From Rutpela maculata (Eukaryota > Arthropoda > Insecta > Coleoptera > Cerambycidae): a stretch of 64,000 nt of DNA. Each line of letters begins with the position of its first letter. The stretch's first letter is position 1. A program made the translations under genes and the position numbers. Location: assembly GCA_936432065.2 (NCBI GenBank), contig OW386286.2, positions 114,043,519-114,107,518 on the forward strand, in the 5' to 3' direction. The notes under the pieces are model-generated. The model did not search any database. It was not told where the DNA came from and saw only the letters and a program-made list of their open reading frames with translations. Of the stretch, positions 50,301 to 57,780 are shown in pieces.

Positions 50301-51634
50301 TCCTTTGACATTTTGACGTACGACGAACGGGAGGGGAGCGAAACATCCGCCGAGGCTCATGTTTCAAGGCGTGCTAGCGCTTTCTCGTTCGTTCAACATT
50401 AATATGTCAAAAGACCTTTTTTTGTTGCAAATTTTGTCTACTTTCCGAATTTTTGCTAAAACGACGAAAAAATAGATTAAAAAAAAACGATTTTTTTTTT
50501 GCTTTTTTTCTATAAATTTGAGGGGGTTCCGGAGGGAATTTTTAGTGGGAAGTTAAAAATTCGGATTCAGCGAGCAAAAGAACATAAAGTAAGCCTATTT
50601 CCAAAATTACCATGAATTTTTTTTTTAATCTTTTTTTTTTCTTCGTTTTAGGAAAAATAAAAGAGTTACAAGTCTGGGGAGTTTTAAGTTGCGCACCCTG
50701 TATACACATACATGTATTTAAATACAATAACTTACTAGTAAAATGCACAGTACAATCAGTATACAAATAGCTTCAAGTTAATAACATATTTTTCAGTTCA
50801 AATCTTTTATATTTTTTAATTTTGTTTGGCAAATTATTGTATAAAATTATTTCTTTGTAAAAATTTGAGTTTTTTCCAAATTTTGTTTTAAAAGGGGTTG
50901 TCATATTTTTTACACATTTAAGGTAGAAAGCGGAAAATCTCTGCCTAAAATGAAAACATGGAAACATAAGTATCCTTTTGATTAAATTTCAATAACAAAA
51001 TGGGTACACACATTCTAGATACATGTGTCTAAGCAGTGTCGACATGATGTATCTAATGTTCCAGAATAGATTCAACATTGCCTGCACAAAAAAATAAAAT
51101 GTTGCAGATTGTGCACAGTGTCTATTTTGGCACAGTATGTTGTTGCTGTATCAACACATGGCCCACAAAATATTACTACATGGACAGTTTCAATTCTGAC
51201 CCAAATTGCGTTAAAAAGTGCAATTGCAATTTACATGTGTCGACACAGCGCATACTCTCCATATACTGTGCCCTGGTTCGGACACATTTTGCTCCTTGAG
51301 GATCGAAATTGTCTAGTAGCAATTCAAAAATTGTCCATTTTTAGTGGTTGTGTCCGTTAATTTCAAAACAACCGAGATCCAAATTTTAAAGTGTGGAGTG
51401 CCTAATTTATTGAGTACGCGACGTGTACGAAAATTGACAATTTCTTTGTGACATTTGAACATTTATCATTGGAACAGTAAATCCGTTGTATTAAACCTTA
51501 TTCTTTCTACAGATATGGCATTCTTAACGGCATTAAGTTCGTCAGTATGGATATTTTCTGAAATAAAGAAGTTGATTGAAAGGTACTTGGAGAGGCGCTG
51601 TAAGGGTAAACGATCACCACTCGAGTATGTATGA
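24064..51634 (+). CDS. ATP2C1: Secretory-pathway Ca2+/Mn2+-transporting ATPase (SPCA), 11 exons, 5' end missing
   Basis: Joined exons give 904 residues, against about 919 in human SPCA1, so only some 15 N-terminal residues are missing. This is a P2A-type pump that hydrolyses ATP to move Ca2+ or Mn2+ from cytosol into the Golgi lumen. Visible in order (numbered from the first exon found): M1 about 69-86, M2 92-111, actuator TGE at 178-180, M3 257-276, M4 with PEGLP at 295-299, phosphorylation motif DKTGT at 338-342, nucleotide-domain KGA at 468-470, DPPR at 534-537, TGD at 558-560, hinge TGDGVND at 630-636, M5 695-711, M6 with N726 and D730 (the SPCA ion-site pair), M7-M10 to about 882, and a short basic tail. 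Ten introns have GT-AG ends and agreeing phases. Odd: Gly637 directly after GVND, where Ala is usual. The preceding exon and promoter were not identified. Family assignment is very secure; type 1 versus type 2 is not informative in insects. Confidence 0.97.
24619..26540. mobile_element. 1.9-kb inverted-arm element in SPCA intron 1
   Basis: Arms 24619-24840 and 26320-26540 are inverted copies (shared: TGTCAAATTTGATGAATTTT, GAGAGGTAGGT, AAATAGTCTGGTTATTCA). Inside lies a further hairpin at about 25838-26005 built on GAATAGTGCATGC. No transposase frame seen. Confidence 0.6.
26560..27252 (+). other. Remainder of SPCA intron 1
   Basis: Unremarkable AT-rich intron sequence leading to the acceptor of exon B. 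Confidence 0.6.
27253..27498 (+). CDS. ATP2C1: SPCA exon B: M1 and M2
   Basis: The acceptor is TTTTATAG before 27253 and the donor is GTAAGT at 27499. The first base completes the Gly codon begun in exon A; the next residues YNEF match the SPCA start of the membrane domain. It encodes the QFKNPL segment, M1, the very conserved FDDAVSIT segment, M2, and the start of the actuator domain through QEYRSEQSLQEL and LVPP. Confidence 0.96.
28040..28910. repeat. Array of about 20-bp palindromic monomers in SPCA intron 2
   Basis: Degenerate copies of CTCGGAATTCCGACTTTAAT run through about 870 bp, in both orientations because the unit is itself nearly palindromic around GAATTC. Spacer units reading CGCTATACGATCGTATTTTC, then AAATTAAATCATAATTTCA, recur near 28111, 28319, 28411, 28629 and 28816, giving a loose higher order of 90-220 bp. 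No coding potential. Confidence 0.75.
29070..29331 (+). CDS. ATP2C1: SPCA exon C: actuator domain
   Basis: The acceptor is CTCTCAG ending at 29069, which restores the frame as Cys-Leu-Arg-Glu-Gly. An earlier AG at 29054-29055 would shift the frame and meet a TAA at once, so it is a decoy. The donor is GTAAAC at 29332, with the exon ending on a complete codon. It encodes LVPGD, GDKVPAD and the TGE loop needed for dephosphorylation. Confidence 0.95.
29547..29570. repeat. 24-nt perfect palindrome
   Basis: TAAGGATCTGA and its exact complement are separated by TG, in SPCA intron 3. No role can be assigned. Confidence 0.6.
30252..31622 (-). mobile_element. Helentron/HINE-like element A8, interrupted
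   Basis: Hairpin end at 30252 and CCTTGGGCAGCGGTTTTT end at 31622. The copy is split at 30575/31278 by the CAGGGTGTCCCG element; the two halves join cleanly to the family consensus around ATTTAGTATA. Confidence 0.75.
30576..31277. mobile_element. 702-bp MITE with long inverted repeats, nested in A8
   Basis: Begins CAGGGTGTCCCGAAACTCCC and ends with its complement; the inverted arms run more than 200 bp (shared: CCGGAAATGCTTCCTAAGG, GTCCCAAATCATTTC). Flanked by TATA at 30572-30575 and 31278-31281. Ends and TA/TATA target suggest a non-autonomous Tc1/mariner-type element. Related ends occur at about 2745 and 50029-50700. Confidence 0.7.
31623..33045 (+). other. Remainder of SPCA intron 3
   Basis: AT-rich. 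Contains an inverted pair GGAAAGGAGGATAGTAAT (about 32465 and 32621-32638) and the palindrome CACGTCACTCAGTGACGTG near 32570. No gene recognised. Confidence 0.45.
33046..33283 (+). CDS. ATP2C1: SPCA exon D: end of actuator, M3 and most of M4
   Basis: The acceptor is TTTTAG before 33046 and the donor GTACAG at 33284. It encodes STGTNSEFG, the EEAPKTPLQKSMD segment typical of SPCA pumps, M3, and M4 up to the Glu of PEGLP (residue 296, a likely ion ligand). The intron after it is only 95 bp. Confidence 0.96.
33379..33671 (+). CDS. ATP2C1: SPCA exon E: end of M4 and phosphorylation site
   Basis: The acceptor is GATTCTAG before 33379 and the donor GTAGGT at 33672. The first two bases complete Gly297. 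The exon encodes the rest of M4, the LPTVETLG segment and CSDKTGT, where Asp338 is the residue that forms the aspartyl-phosphate. The next segment, EMTATVLVTADG, begins the nucleotide domain. Confidence 0.97.
34600..35660 (+). pseudogene. LINE ORF1 (gag-like) remnant with zinc knuckles
   Basis: The frame at 35099-35323 has a cysteine pattern like the CCHC knuckles of Jockey/I-type ORF1 proteins: CCQQFKHTRDNC, CTKCNGPHHHTKC, then a third with its first Cys pair broken (CTGYSAEDHTA). Upstream frames at 34608-34745 and 34706-34921 are basic and Asn/Lys-rich, as ORF1 N-termini often are. Frame breaks show it is dead. It is the only LINE remnant in the gene lying in sense orientation. Confidence 0.5.
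36177..36848 (-). mobile_element. Helentron/HINE-like element A9
   Basis: Hairpin end (TTACTTCCACATCCAGTGGA) at 36177; CCTTGGGCAGCGGTTTTTTT end at 36848. Its 5' 150 bp is part of the triplicated unit that follows. Confidence 0.75.
36698..37648. repeat. Triplicated 317-bp tandem unit
   Basis: Three almost identical units start at about 36698, 37015 and 37332. Each contains the 5' part of a Helentron-like element (minus) plus about 165 bp of neighbouring element arm. Identity is nearly complete, with single-base differences in A runs. Either a very recent tandem duplication or an assembly artefact. Confidence 0.9.
38215..40064 (-). pseudogene. RTE-like LINE reverse transcriptase remnant
   Basis: Minus-strand frames in order from 40064: SKDLFRAVRVITRKFKPKT, GVDNITTEVL, a CFVDYHRAFDNLKWDKM segment (about 39240-39320), then NLGFADDTTLF with an intact FADD catalytic motif (about 38990-39020), LSVNYNKTKIM, and a C-terminal RGCPLKRWDDV segment near 38390. 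The RT order and RGxPxKRW tail fit RTE/Bov-B-type LINEs. Many stops and shifts. Antisense within SPCA intron 5. Confidence 0.7.
40065..40724 (+). other. End of SPCA intron 5
   Basis: No element recognised. A 67-residue minus-strand frame at 40207-40410 has a protein-like composition but no family I know; it may be chance. Confidence 0.4.
40725..41247 (+). CDS. ATP2C1: SPCA exon F: nucleotide-binding domain
   Basis: This is the largest exon (523 nt). The acceptor is TCTTCAG before 40725 and the donor GTAGGA at 41248. It encodes the nucleotide domain: GQPTEGALL, YPFSSEQKMMAVK, FVKGA, GLRVM, then DPPRPLVREAI and MVTGDSMETAVAI leading back into the P domain. The preceding intron is 7.05 kb and carries a 4-kb element and an RTE-like LINE. 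Confidence 0.97.
41495..42616 (-). pseudogene. LINE RNase H domain and C-terminal zinc motif
   Basis: 373 residues. RNase H motifs: YTDGSRMESGAG, QTEILAI, ATDSQAALGAL and GHTSIEGNEKADELA, giving the D-E-D-D set. The tail has CRLCGKVPETVEHIIHDC. In the active element this continues the RT polyprotein; here it is out of frame with the RT part. An RNase H at this position fits I/R1/LOA-group LINEs. Confidence 0.85.
42601..43299 (-). pseudogene. LINE reverse transcriptase, C-terminal part
   Basis: Open from the truncation point. Shows CPQGGVLSPLLWNLVVDSLL, then GYADDIVI with the catalytic YADD, LKISPQKT and EVKYLGVIID, followed by the thumb region with YAALVWW. The fingers and endonuclease are missing through 5' truncation. 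The frame closes at 42601, just after the next ORF begins in another frame; a one-base loss in the T run near 42633-42636 (plus strand) would explain this. Confidence 0.85.
43432..43814. repeat. Foldback element with about 90-bp arms
   Basis: GCTAGA(G/A)TGTATAA and TGGCTTCAGTTTTG-like segments at 43432-43530 are mirrored at 43728-43814, including GTGCTACAAA and CATTTTTAA/TTAAAATG. In SPCA intron 6. Confidence 0.6.
43815..44914 (+). other. End of SPCA intron 6
   Basis: AT-rich with long pyrimidine runs near 44355-44420. No element or gene recognised. Confidence 0.5.
44915..45230 (+). CDS. ATP2C1: SPCA exon G: P-domain hinge
   Basis: A polypyrimidine tract ending in TTTTAG precedes 44915; the donor GTATGT is at 45231. 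The exon encodes LSGEQLD, VFYRVSPKNK, TGDGVND, the ADIGIAMG segment, TDVCKEAAD and LVDDDF. Residue 637 after GVND is Gly instead of the usual Ala. Reading through the 62-bp intron that follows meets a stop three codons in. Confidence 0.97.
45293..45434 (+). CDS. ATP2C1: SPCA exon H: M5
   Basis: The acceptor is ATTTACAG before 45293 and the donor GTAGGT at 45435. It encodes AAIEEGK, NIRNFVRFQLSTS, M5 and the PNPLNAMQ loop, closing on a codon boundary. A tRNA-derived SINE tail begins 12 bases past the exon end. Confidence 0.97.
45446..45710 (-). mobile_element. tRNA-derived SINE with ATTG tail
   Basis: On the minus strand from 45710: GGGACGGTAGCTCAGTGGTTAGCGCG, with a perfect A box (45688-45703), then a T arm GCAGGTTCAATCCCTGC with B box at 45641-45651. 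The 3' acceptor strand does not pair with GGGACGG, and a non-tRNA body of about 170 bp follows, ending in four to five ATTG repeats (45446-45466). This is a SINE, not a tRNA gene. It starts 12 bp into SPCA intron 8. Confidence 0.85.
45770..46400 (-). pseudogene. LINE 3' fragment (RT C-terminal tail)
   Basis: Minus-strand frames from 46340 give YGIIFWASL, a YNCRRYASCNPYLES segment, a NxNTRNTSGVRP-like motif, and EKGTYYKALTAYN near 45990: the order (YG..FW, R.I.....SC.P, NTR, Y....YN.LP) seen at the end of Jockey/CR1-type RT ORFs. Stops interrupt it. Antisense in SPCA intron 8. Confidence 0.6.
46637..46720 (+). mobile_element. Fragment of the GTCY/SINE-like family
   Basis: GAAGAGTATTGCATTTGATTCACATTTCTAAA and the ATCATTGTGTTA segment resemble 15318-15400. 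Confidence 0.4.
46858..47049 (+). CDS. ATP2C1: SPCA exon I: M6 and M7
   Basis: The acceptor is TGTTTTAG before 46858 and the donor GTAAAT at 47050. This 192-nt exon has phase 0 at both ends. It encodes LWINIIMDGPPAQSLGVEP; N726 and D730 correspond to the two M6 ion ligands of SPCA pumps. The M6-M7 loop and M7 follow. Confidence 0.97.
47290..47338. repeat. (TA)n microsatellite at a LINE 3' end
   Basis: About 49 bp of alternating TA immediately beyond the 3' end of the LINE fragment at 47340-48384. Confidence 0.95.
47340..48384 (-). pseudogene. Jockey/CR1-like LINE RT fragment
   Basis: From 48371 on the minus strand: PQGSVLGPLIFFIFVNDLP, then MFADGNSF where the catalytic FADD reads FADG, NLEKTVCMYF and FLGISIDTKLSW. 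After a stop near 47976, the second frame (47930-47469) gives RVFVCQKRIIRLI, YNTRHDDLL and SFYNKLPSEIK, typical of the C-terminal tail. It is 5'-truncated at about 48384. The Asp-to-Gly change alone would abolish RT activity. Antisense in SPCA intron 9. Confidence 0.85.
48466..48562. repeat. GC-rich hairpin, about 97 bp
   Basis: ACTTCCGAACGGC at 48466 and GCCGTTCGGAAGT at its right end enclose CCGGAAAAAGAAA and its mirror. Much more GC-rich than its surroundings. Small foldback element in SPCA intron 9. Confidence 0.6.
48563..49268 (+). other. End of SPCA intron 9
   Basis: AT-rich with long A and T runs. No element or gene recognised. Confidence 0.5.
49269..49506 (+). CDS. ATP2C1: SPCA exon J: M8 and M9
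   Basis: The acceptor is GTTTCAG before 49269 and the donor GTAAGT at 49507. It encodes the M7-M8 lumenal loop, the conserved ARDTTMTFTCFVFFDM segment of M8, SQTKSVF, M9 and PPLQKVF, ending one base into an Asp codon. Confidence 0.97.
49860..51090 (-). pseudogene. LINE 3' fragment with (TAA)n tail, interrupted by a foldback element
   Basis: On the minus strand from about 51080: RHMYLECVYPFCY, RQRFSAFYLKCVKN, then FYKEIILYNNLPNKIK, the (Y/L)YN.LP.EIK motif of Jockey/CR1-like C-termini. The 3' UTR is split by the 50029-50700 element and ends in TTA repeats (49862-49884 on the plus strand). Antisense in SPCA intron 10. Confidence 0.65.
50029..50700. mobile_element. 672-bp foldback MITE nested in the LINE
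   Basis: Arms of about 200 bp or more share ACTTAAAACTCCCCAG, CTCGCTGAATCC, CCGGAACCCCCTCAAATTT. The right end is CGCACCCTG followed by TATA; the left end CATATGACCC is decayed and preceded by TATA. The centre (about 50310-50400) is a GC-rich hairpin around GCTCATG. Confidence 0.7.
51513..51634 (+). CDS. ATP2C1: SPCA exon K: M10, tail and stop
   Basis: The acceptor TTTCTACAG ends at 51512. Two bases complete Asp865, then M10, EIKKLIERYLERR and a short basic tail run to TGA at 51632-51634. The match to the EIKK...ER pattern at the end of SPCA pumps and the fit of phase to exon J support this as the last coding exon. The extreme tail is not conserved in the family, so a spliced variant tail is possible. 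Confidence 0.9.
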
Positions 51635-54450
51635 CAGGGGAGGGGGCCCGGGGCGAAAACCCGCTGCAATTAGCTGCTCCCTCTTTTTTGCCCCCCTGTA
51701 GTCGGCCCCCTTAGAATGTGCAAAGTATAATATACTTTCTAATTTACAATTGGCTATTCAAATAGGATTATGATTAAAGTATATAATGTATAAATGTTAT
51801 TTATTTTTTTCATCATCTCAGAACTATTTAAAAACTTGTTTTATATTCTTTTCTCGTTTCTCACTGCACTGTTATTAAATCAAATTTATTTATACAAAAA
51901 GACATGGAATTAAGGATGTATCGAAATCAATAAAATTCCTATTACATTTTTTGTTTTTATATTTCTTTGTATCAACATTTTTCGGAAATATTTTTGTTGA
52001 GTTTACAATCAGAGTTCTCATTTTATTTTTTCATCATCATCTGGTTAGTAATATTGTGAGAATTTTTTAACATTTCATCCTAATCTGTTTGGCCACAGCT
52101 TCATTGTTAAATCTTCAAGTTATATTTGATTATAACGTTTGTAAATGAAATATTTATTTTTACAAATTATTTATGTTTTATAATGGATGTTTATAAATAT
52201 TAGAGATACAGTACTAAATAAGTTATCTCGAGAAACGGGCCAATTTGACAACCTTTAAAAGTCCACTAAGAGATTTAACAGTGTACTGTAAAGACACATT
52301 TCCATGTGCAATTTTGTTACTGCAGTTTTTGCGACTTCCATGCATGATAACTGAACGACTTGAACAACTTAAAATGTTGATTGTGGAAACAATTTTTTAG
52401 TGATGGCTACATGTGCGGTACGGGACATGTATGCCCCATCAAGTACTTTTTTACTGTGCGTTATAAGATATATATTAGTGTGAGCCGAAAAATATTAACA
52501 TTTGAATTTGCAAATGGTCTAGTTTCTAATTTTTTACTATCTATAAACTAATTCTGGTAAATTTTTAGCCAAATCGGTTAATATTTAGCCAGGCCCACAT
52601 AACATTGAAAATGAAAGGAAAGACCAATTTTTCGGTTTTTAGCATTTCTCAAATCGACATTGAATGTTTTTATGACTATTTACCTACCAATGTCGAAACA
52701 TGTGGTAAAAGTTTTCCGAATAAAATATTTTTCAGTTCCATGGAAATTAGAAATTTGTCGCTAAAAAGGTACAATTTAAAGAAAATAATGTTTTTTGTGA
52801 CATGTGAATGATATTTTAAGCATACTGTGAATCATGTGCGTGAAATCGAAATATTTTTAAGTTTGGCGAAATAGACGACGTCTTACACAAAAATTGGTAT
52901 TCACTATTTCAATATGAAAAGTATGTAAAATTCAGTATGTTTAGTTCTGCATGGCAACCACTTCCATCTACTAATAGTTTGGTACCTAGTTTACAGTAAT
53001 TTTCACATTTTTCTCCAGCCCTTAAACCAACTCCCAGACAATGCAATAATAAAATGCACAGTATTTATTAACACTTTCAGTGGTCAGTCCTGAGGTCCCC
53101 ATCCACTGTACAGGTATGCCAGTTGGATTTTTTTAGACCTCCGACATTTAAATGGCAAACTTACGTGGTTTTTCAGTTACATATGTGTTTTTTTATGTCG
53201 TACCAATATTTCATATGAAAAAAAAAAACAAGAAATCAACTATTCTTAACTTAATCAACAGTATAAGTTGATGTAATCCTAATCACGCTATTATACTAAT
53301 ATAGCAAATCAATGACATCACTCTGAAAAAATAATACATCATTGCTTGGCAAAGATACTCAAAAAAAGATTTCCTCTTACGAAAGCCACTGTTTACTCAT
53401 TTTTCCTGTAATGATCAGTAGGACGGCTGAATTTACTTTTGTAAGTTGTAGCGTACTTCCCTGATGTGAACGGTGTCGATCTGCCTGTGGTAGGTGGTTG
53501 CGTTTCAGAGATGTAGTGCCTGAAAGACACTTGATGGTTGCAAAGAATGAACGATAAATAAGATAGCTAAAAGTGGTATAGTATCGAAATTTGAAGTCTA
53601 AACAGGTGAATTACATAAAAACTGAATAAACACTCTGCTGCATTAAGAAACTACAGCTGTTCAAAGGTGTGTTGCACAAAATGAACAATAGGTAGGATGG
53701 CTGAAAATGATATAGTATTAAAGTACCAATTCATACTAACGTAGTAGTACCAAAACTGAACAAATCTTCAGTTACATCTTGTAGTTACAGCCGATATAGC
53801 ACTATAGTTTAATAGTACGGGAGCCAGCAACTTGAAAGATATGTTAAAAATTAATTTCTTATTTTTTGTGTTATATTTAAGCTGTGTTTTCACAAAGTCG
53901 ACTCCTGCAGGCGCACCAATGGGAGAACGTCTGACAGGAGTTTTTTTGAAAGCCATATTCCTCGACTGGCCAGCAACATAAGCTTTTTAACAATGTCAAG
54001 TAATAAGCTACTGACAAAAAAAAATTTTAGCTTCACATATTTCTGTCAATTGCCTTTATTTTATTACATTGTTATGTTACTGACAGGAGCATGCCGGTCT
54101 ACAATGAAGGTGGCAGGAAATCATTTTCCATCATACTGTAATGTCAATAAAGAACACAAAAAATCTTAGCTTTAAACACGTATACCATGGACGCTTTTTT
54201 CTAACACAATTAAAATGTTGCTACTGAGCGTTGTACCGCTAACGATTTTTGTTTTGCGGATCAGTTACATTAATATGATCGAGAAAAAAAAACAAGTTTA
54301 AACGAATATATCGACTAAGAATGTTGCTAGCTACTATAATTTTAACTGGATTATAGGCAAGAAAATGTAGTAGTATTCTTTGTCATTTTATATTATCAAT
54401 AGTGGCATTTTGGATGCCAACCAAAATTCACAAATAATCAAATAAACCTA
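51635..54450. other. Downstream region of SPCA, no gene recognised
   Basis: The first few hundred bases are probably SPCA 3' UTR. Further on there is a possible TTAA-type transposon end (TTAACACTTTCAGTGGTC at 53068) and two degenerate direct copies of a segment with AATGAACRATARRTARGATRGCT near 53545 and 53680. No coding sequence identified. Confidence 0.4.
51929..51934 (+). promoter_or_regulatory. Candidate polyadenylation signal of the SPCA transcript
   Basis: AATAAA lies about 295 nt after the SPCA stop codon in an AT-rich stretch. The motif is common by chance in such DNA, so this is only the nearest reasonable candidate. Confidence 0.3.
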
Positions 54451-55088
54451 TTACAGCCATTTGCACCGTTTACATTTTAAGCAAAGAATAACTAATGAGG
54501 TTTAATTTTTAAACCAGGTTTAACTTGCGTCTTATTGCACGTTTTATTGTTTGCGGTTTACTTAAGTTGATAGTTAACTTGTGATTTGGGTACTTGGTAT
54601 TCTGCTAACTTCCCTTCCAAAATTATAACCCTATTTCTGTCAATTATTTGTTCTTTTCTTTGGTTCTGTGTGTGTACATTTTTACTACTATTTATCTCTT
54701 TACAAATTTTTATAAATGGAAAAACACTACAAATAAAAGGGAAAGATCCGTTCATTTTTCATTAGATGAAAAACTATTGCTAATAAATACGGCCACAAAA
54801 TGCAAGCATGTATTAGAAGATATCAATGTCGGAGTCTGAATCCATCTCACGATTCGTAAATTTTTGTTAATGAAAATAAAACGTCAAAAGACTGAAAATA
54901 TAATACAAATTGGACGATTGCGTAGAAATTATGATTAAATTTAAGCGGCCAACTTTGGTGGTTTAAGGTAACGCAAGTTTAAGCTAATTTAATCAAGGAT
55001 TAAAGAACGGTGCAAAGCAAATCTTAAATTTAACGGAGGATTAAGATTAATCCTCTGTTAAACAATATGGTGCAAGCGGCTGTTAAAG
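54451..55088 (+). mobile_element. Harbinger-like remnant with Myb/SANT-like fragment
   Basis: The ends share an imperfect inverted repeat (ACAGCCATTTGCACCGTTTA at 54455; near-complement of it at about 55055-55080). The plus-strand frame at 54735-54839 reads KRERSVHFSLDEKLLLI then KCKHVLEDI, like the first helix and beyond of the Myb/SANT-like proteins paired with PIF/Harbinger transposases (RSVNF..EEK..L). Frame ends at TGA after 36 residues. No DDE nuclease found. Confidence 0.5.
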
Positions 55089-55610
55089 TTTAAAGTATCT
55101 ACCTATCGTCAAATGTCATATATAAATAAGTTCTGTTTTAATAAAAATGTCTGTTATTCAAAAAATCCGCCAAGACAATTAGTAAGTAGAGCAACCAACT
55201 TGACAATAGTACACTCAACTTTTGTTACAATGAAAAAAAAAATCGGTAGCCAAATATTTGTGGATCTCTTTGTGATTGGATACTTAACGTCCGCCGTCAG
55301 CACTGCAATTTTGTCATAGTAGAAAGGAAATAGAAATCTCAAATACACGACTTGGTTTGTACCTAGTCACTAGTCAGCAAATGTATCACATGACAGAGAC
55401 TAGCCTCATCGTCGGCTGATTGGTCAATGATATCCTGGCATGTTAAATGACGTGATTCAATCTACGCAAGTGCACTCTCAGTTATAGAAGTCGAATTTGT
55501 GAAGTAACATCGCCCCTTTACCATTGCAGGCAAGTTGTCAAAACAGAAGCAACAGGGGCTATATAGCGTATTATAATTTAATTAAATATAATATGTACTT
55601 ACACTACATA
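55089..55610. other. Unassigned interval
   Basis: No gene or repeat recognised between the Harbinger-like and hAT-like remnants. Confidence 0.4.
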
Positions 55611-55614
55611 AAAA

Positions 55615-55905
55615 ATGGAAAATAATAATTGCAGTGAAAGTGAATTATTATCTGGTGCTGACAAAGTAGATTTATTATTAAAAGTTCCTTTCAGCACATT
55701 AAATTATGATAACAAATTATTTGTAAAACGTTTAGCTAAACCACGGTCAAGTTTAACGTCCCTAATATGTTCTACTGTAAAGCAAAATCGGACATACACT
55801 CAACATAAACTGGCGTAACAAAAAATGTTCTTGGTTGACAGAAAGCCAGGTAAGAAATAAATTATTTTTTTGGTCTTGTTTACTTTTTTCTGGAGAAAAT
55901 TCGAT
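55615..55905 (+). pseudogene. hAT (TTF/ZMYM1-like) transposase N-terminal fragment
   Basis: The frame from ATG 55615 reads SESELLSGADKVDLLLKVPF, LNYDNKLFVKRLAKPR, then NRTYTQHK. After a shift near 55815, the next frame gives KCSWLTESQVRNKLFFWSC followed by LLF. This is the typical start of these transposases, where a TTF zinc finger shows WL.G....N.L.C.PCLLF. Two key residues of the finger are changed (a Cys to Phe and Pro to Ser) and in-frame stops follow by 55908. The C-terminal remnant at 9375-10110 belongs to the same superfamily but is a separate insertion. Confidence 0.65.
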
Positions 55906-57780
55906 GTAGATGTAGCATTACAGGAATTTAGTTTGCTAGAGAAATACGAAGACCTTGACATTTTCGCAAAATTGTCGCCTGTGGCGCATTATAGAGCACT
56001 TTCGCCCCCCTGCTTACTTACAGCGGTTGCCTCCTCATTTCAGAATTCCACGAACCACCACTGTACCAATGTTGTATCCCTAAAAAATTGTGTGACAGTG
56101 TTTACAATATTTCAAAATGGTTGTTGCAAGTAAACTGCAGGAACAAAGTTTTGCATATAGGAATATTTTAATAAAAATTTTATTTACTAACGTTTTATAT
56201 ACGTCTTATTTTCCGGAGTTATATTTTTTGGTTAACATAAGTTATTAGCCATTTTTTGTTTTTATTTTGTATAAAAGGTGTTTCTTCTGTTAACTCATTT
56301 CTTTTACTTCTTTTTGTATGTAACAGTTTGATTTTGAGAGAACTTGTTTTTATTTATTTGCACATTTTGAAGGAGTATGAGTTTGATAATTTGCAGCTAA
56401 TCTAGTTGTTAATATTTATTTATTTTATACAATTGTAATATTTTATTATATACATATGTAAATTTGAAATGGATTGTAGTATTATTTTTTTATGTTAAGT
56501 AAGACAGCAAATACCTTTTAAAGAACTTGTTAACTGTGTATCTAATATGTGTTTTGTTATATAATTTAAAATAATGTATAATTTATGAGGTACTTCCGTA
56601 ATACTTAACATAAATGTTAGGGTATTTATTGAAAAATCATGGTTTATATTAAAGTAACAAATTTTTTATCAGTTCAAAAATCCACGTTTATTAATATCGT
56701 GGATTAAAAAACACGTTACAATATTATTATATATTGTGATTGGTAGAAAGCCTATCAATAATCTTAATATTACTTATTATTTAGAATATTATTATATTTA
56801 TTTAAAAAAAAATACCTACCTTATAATATATAAAATATATGACAACAATATTAGATAGTCGATGTTGTAAATTAGGCCAGTTAAGACTATGGAACGGTAC
56901 TATTTGTTACGAGTTGAAACCTTCATGATAGCACCTCAACAAACAATAATTAATAATAATCTTGTGCCCGCCATAAAACAAATTTCAAAAAACTTGATAC
57001 TTTCACTGCTGCTATCTTGAACATAATGAGAGATGTGTTGAAGCTGCCAGACGATTTTAAAGAACATTAAATTTCCTATCAATCAGATAGGTAGGTAATT
57101 TTGGCAAATAGGTCTATTAGTTCACTGCTGAGTCCTTCAAAAGTCACGAGTCTAGAAAGCATTTTGTACAATACCTAGGTGCCTTCAAGCCAATAATTTA
57201 ATAGTTTGAATATTTTAGCTCTTAGCAATTGTTTTCCAAAAAAATTAACCCATAACAAGAAGATAGACGAAACTGTCTGATGAATTTAGAAAATATTTTA
57301 GGTGACTACTTTTTTTTTTCTTGGTAGCCACGTCAAAAAATTCATTTTTTCAACTTCTATTTTTGTTCTTTACTTTCTCATCTATAAAGTATTGGTGTCA
57401 TGAAAAAATCCAAATAGTCCCATTCCAGATATCTTGTAGAGGACAAAGTTTTCTACAAAGAAAGGTCTCTTGCATTTGGTCGACAAATCAATAGGTTTTT
57501 TTTAATATTTCAGTGAAAGCTAAAAAAAAATAATAAAAAAACTATTACTTTCAATTTTATTTTCTACATGGGACGTTCAACTTAAAAAAATATTGGCAAA
57601 AACTATTGCTTTCTCAACCAAATGTCAAAAGGCCTACTTCGTTGAATTTTGTTTTCTATAAGATAGGTAGGTTGGGATTATATTTAAACCAATTTGATAC
57701 CAGGAAAATGGAAGATGAAAATTTTCATTTTTTAATGTGGCAAAAAGTCTGCATCAAAAAAATTGTTTAAATCCCTTAAG
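55906..57780. other. Unassigned AT-rich interval
   Basis: No gene recognised. The continuation of the hAT fragment is not clear past about 55910. Confidence 0.4.

Noticed and set aside
53068..53085. TTAACACTTTCAGTGGTC as a piggyBac-type end
   Set aside because: No matching inverted end was found, so it was noted only in the interval description.
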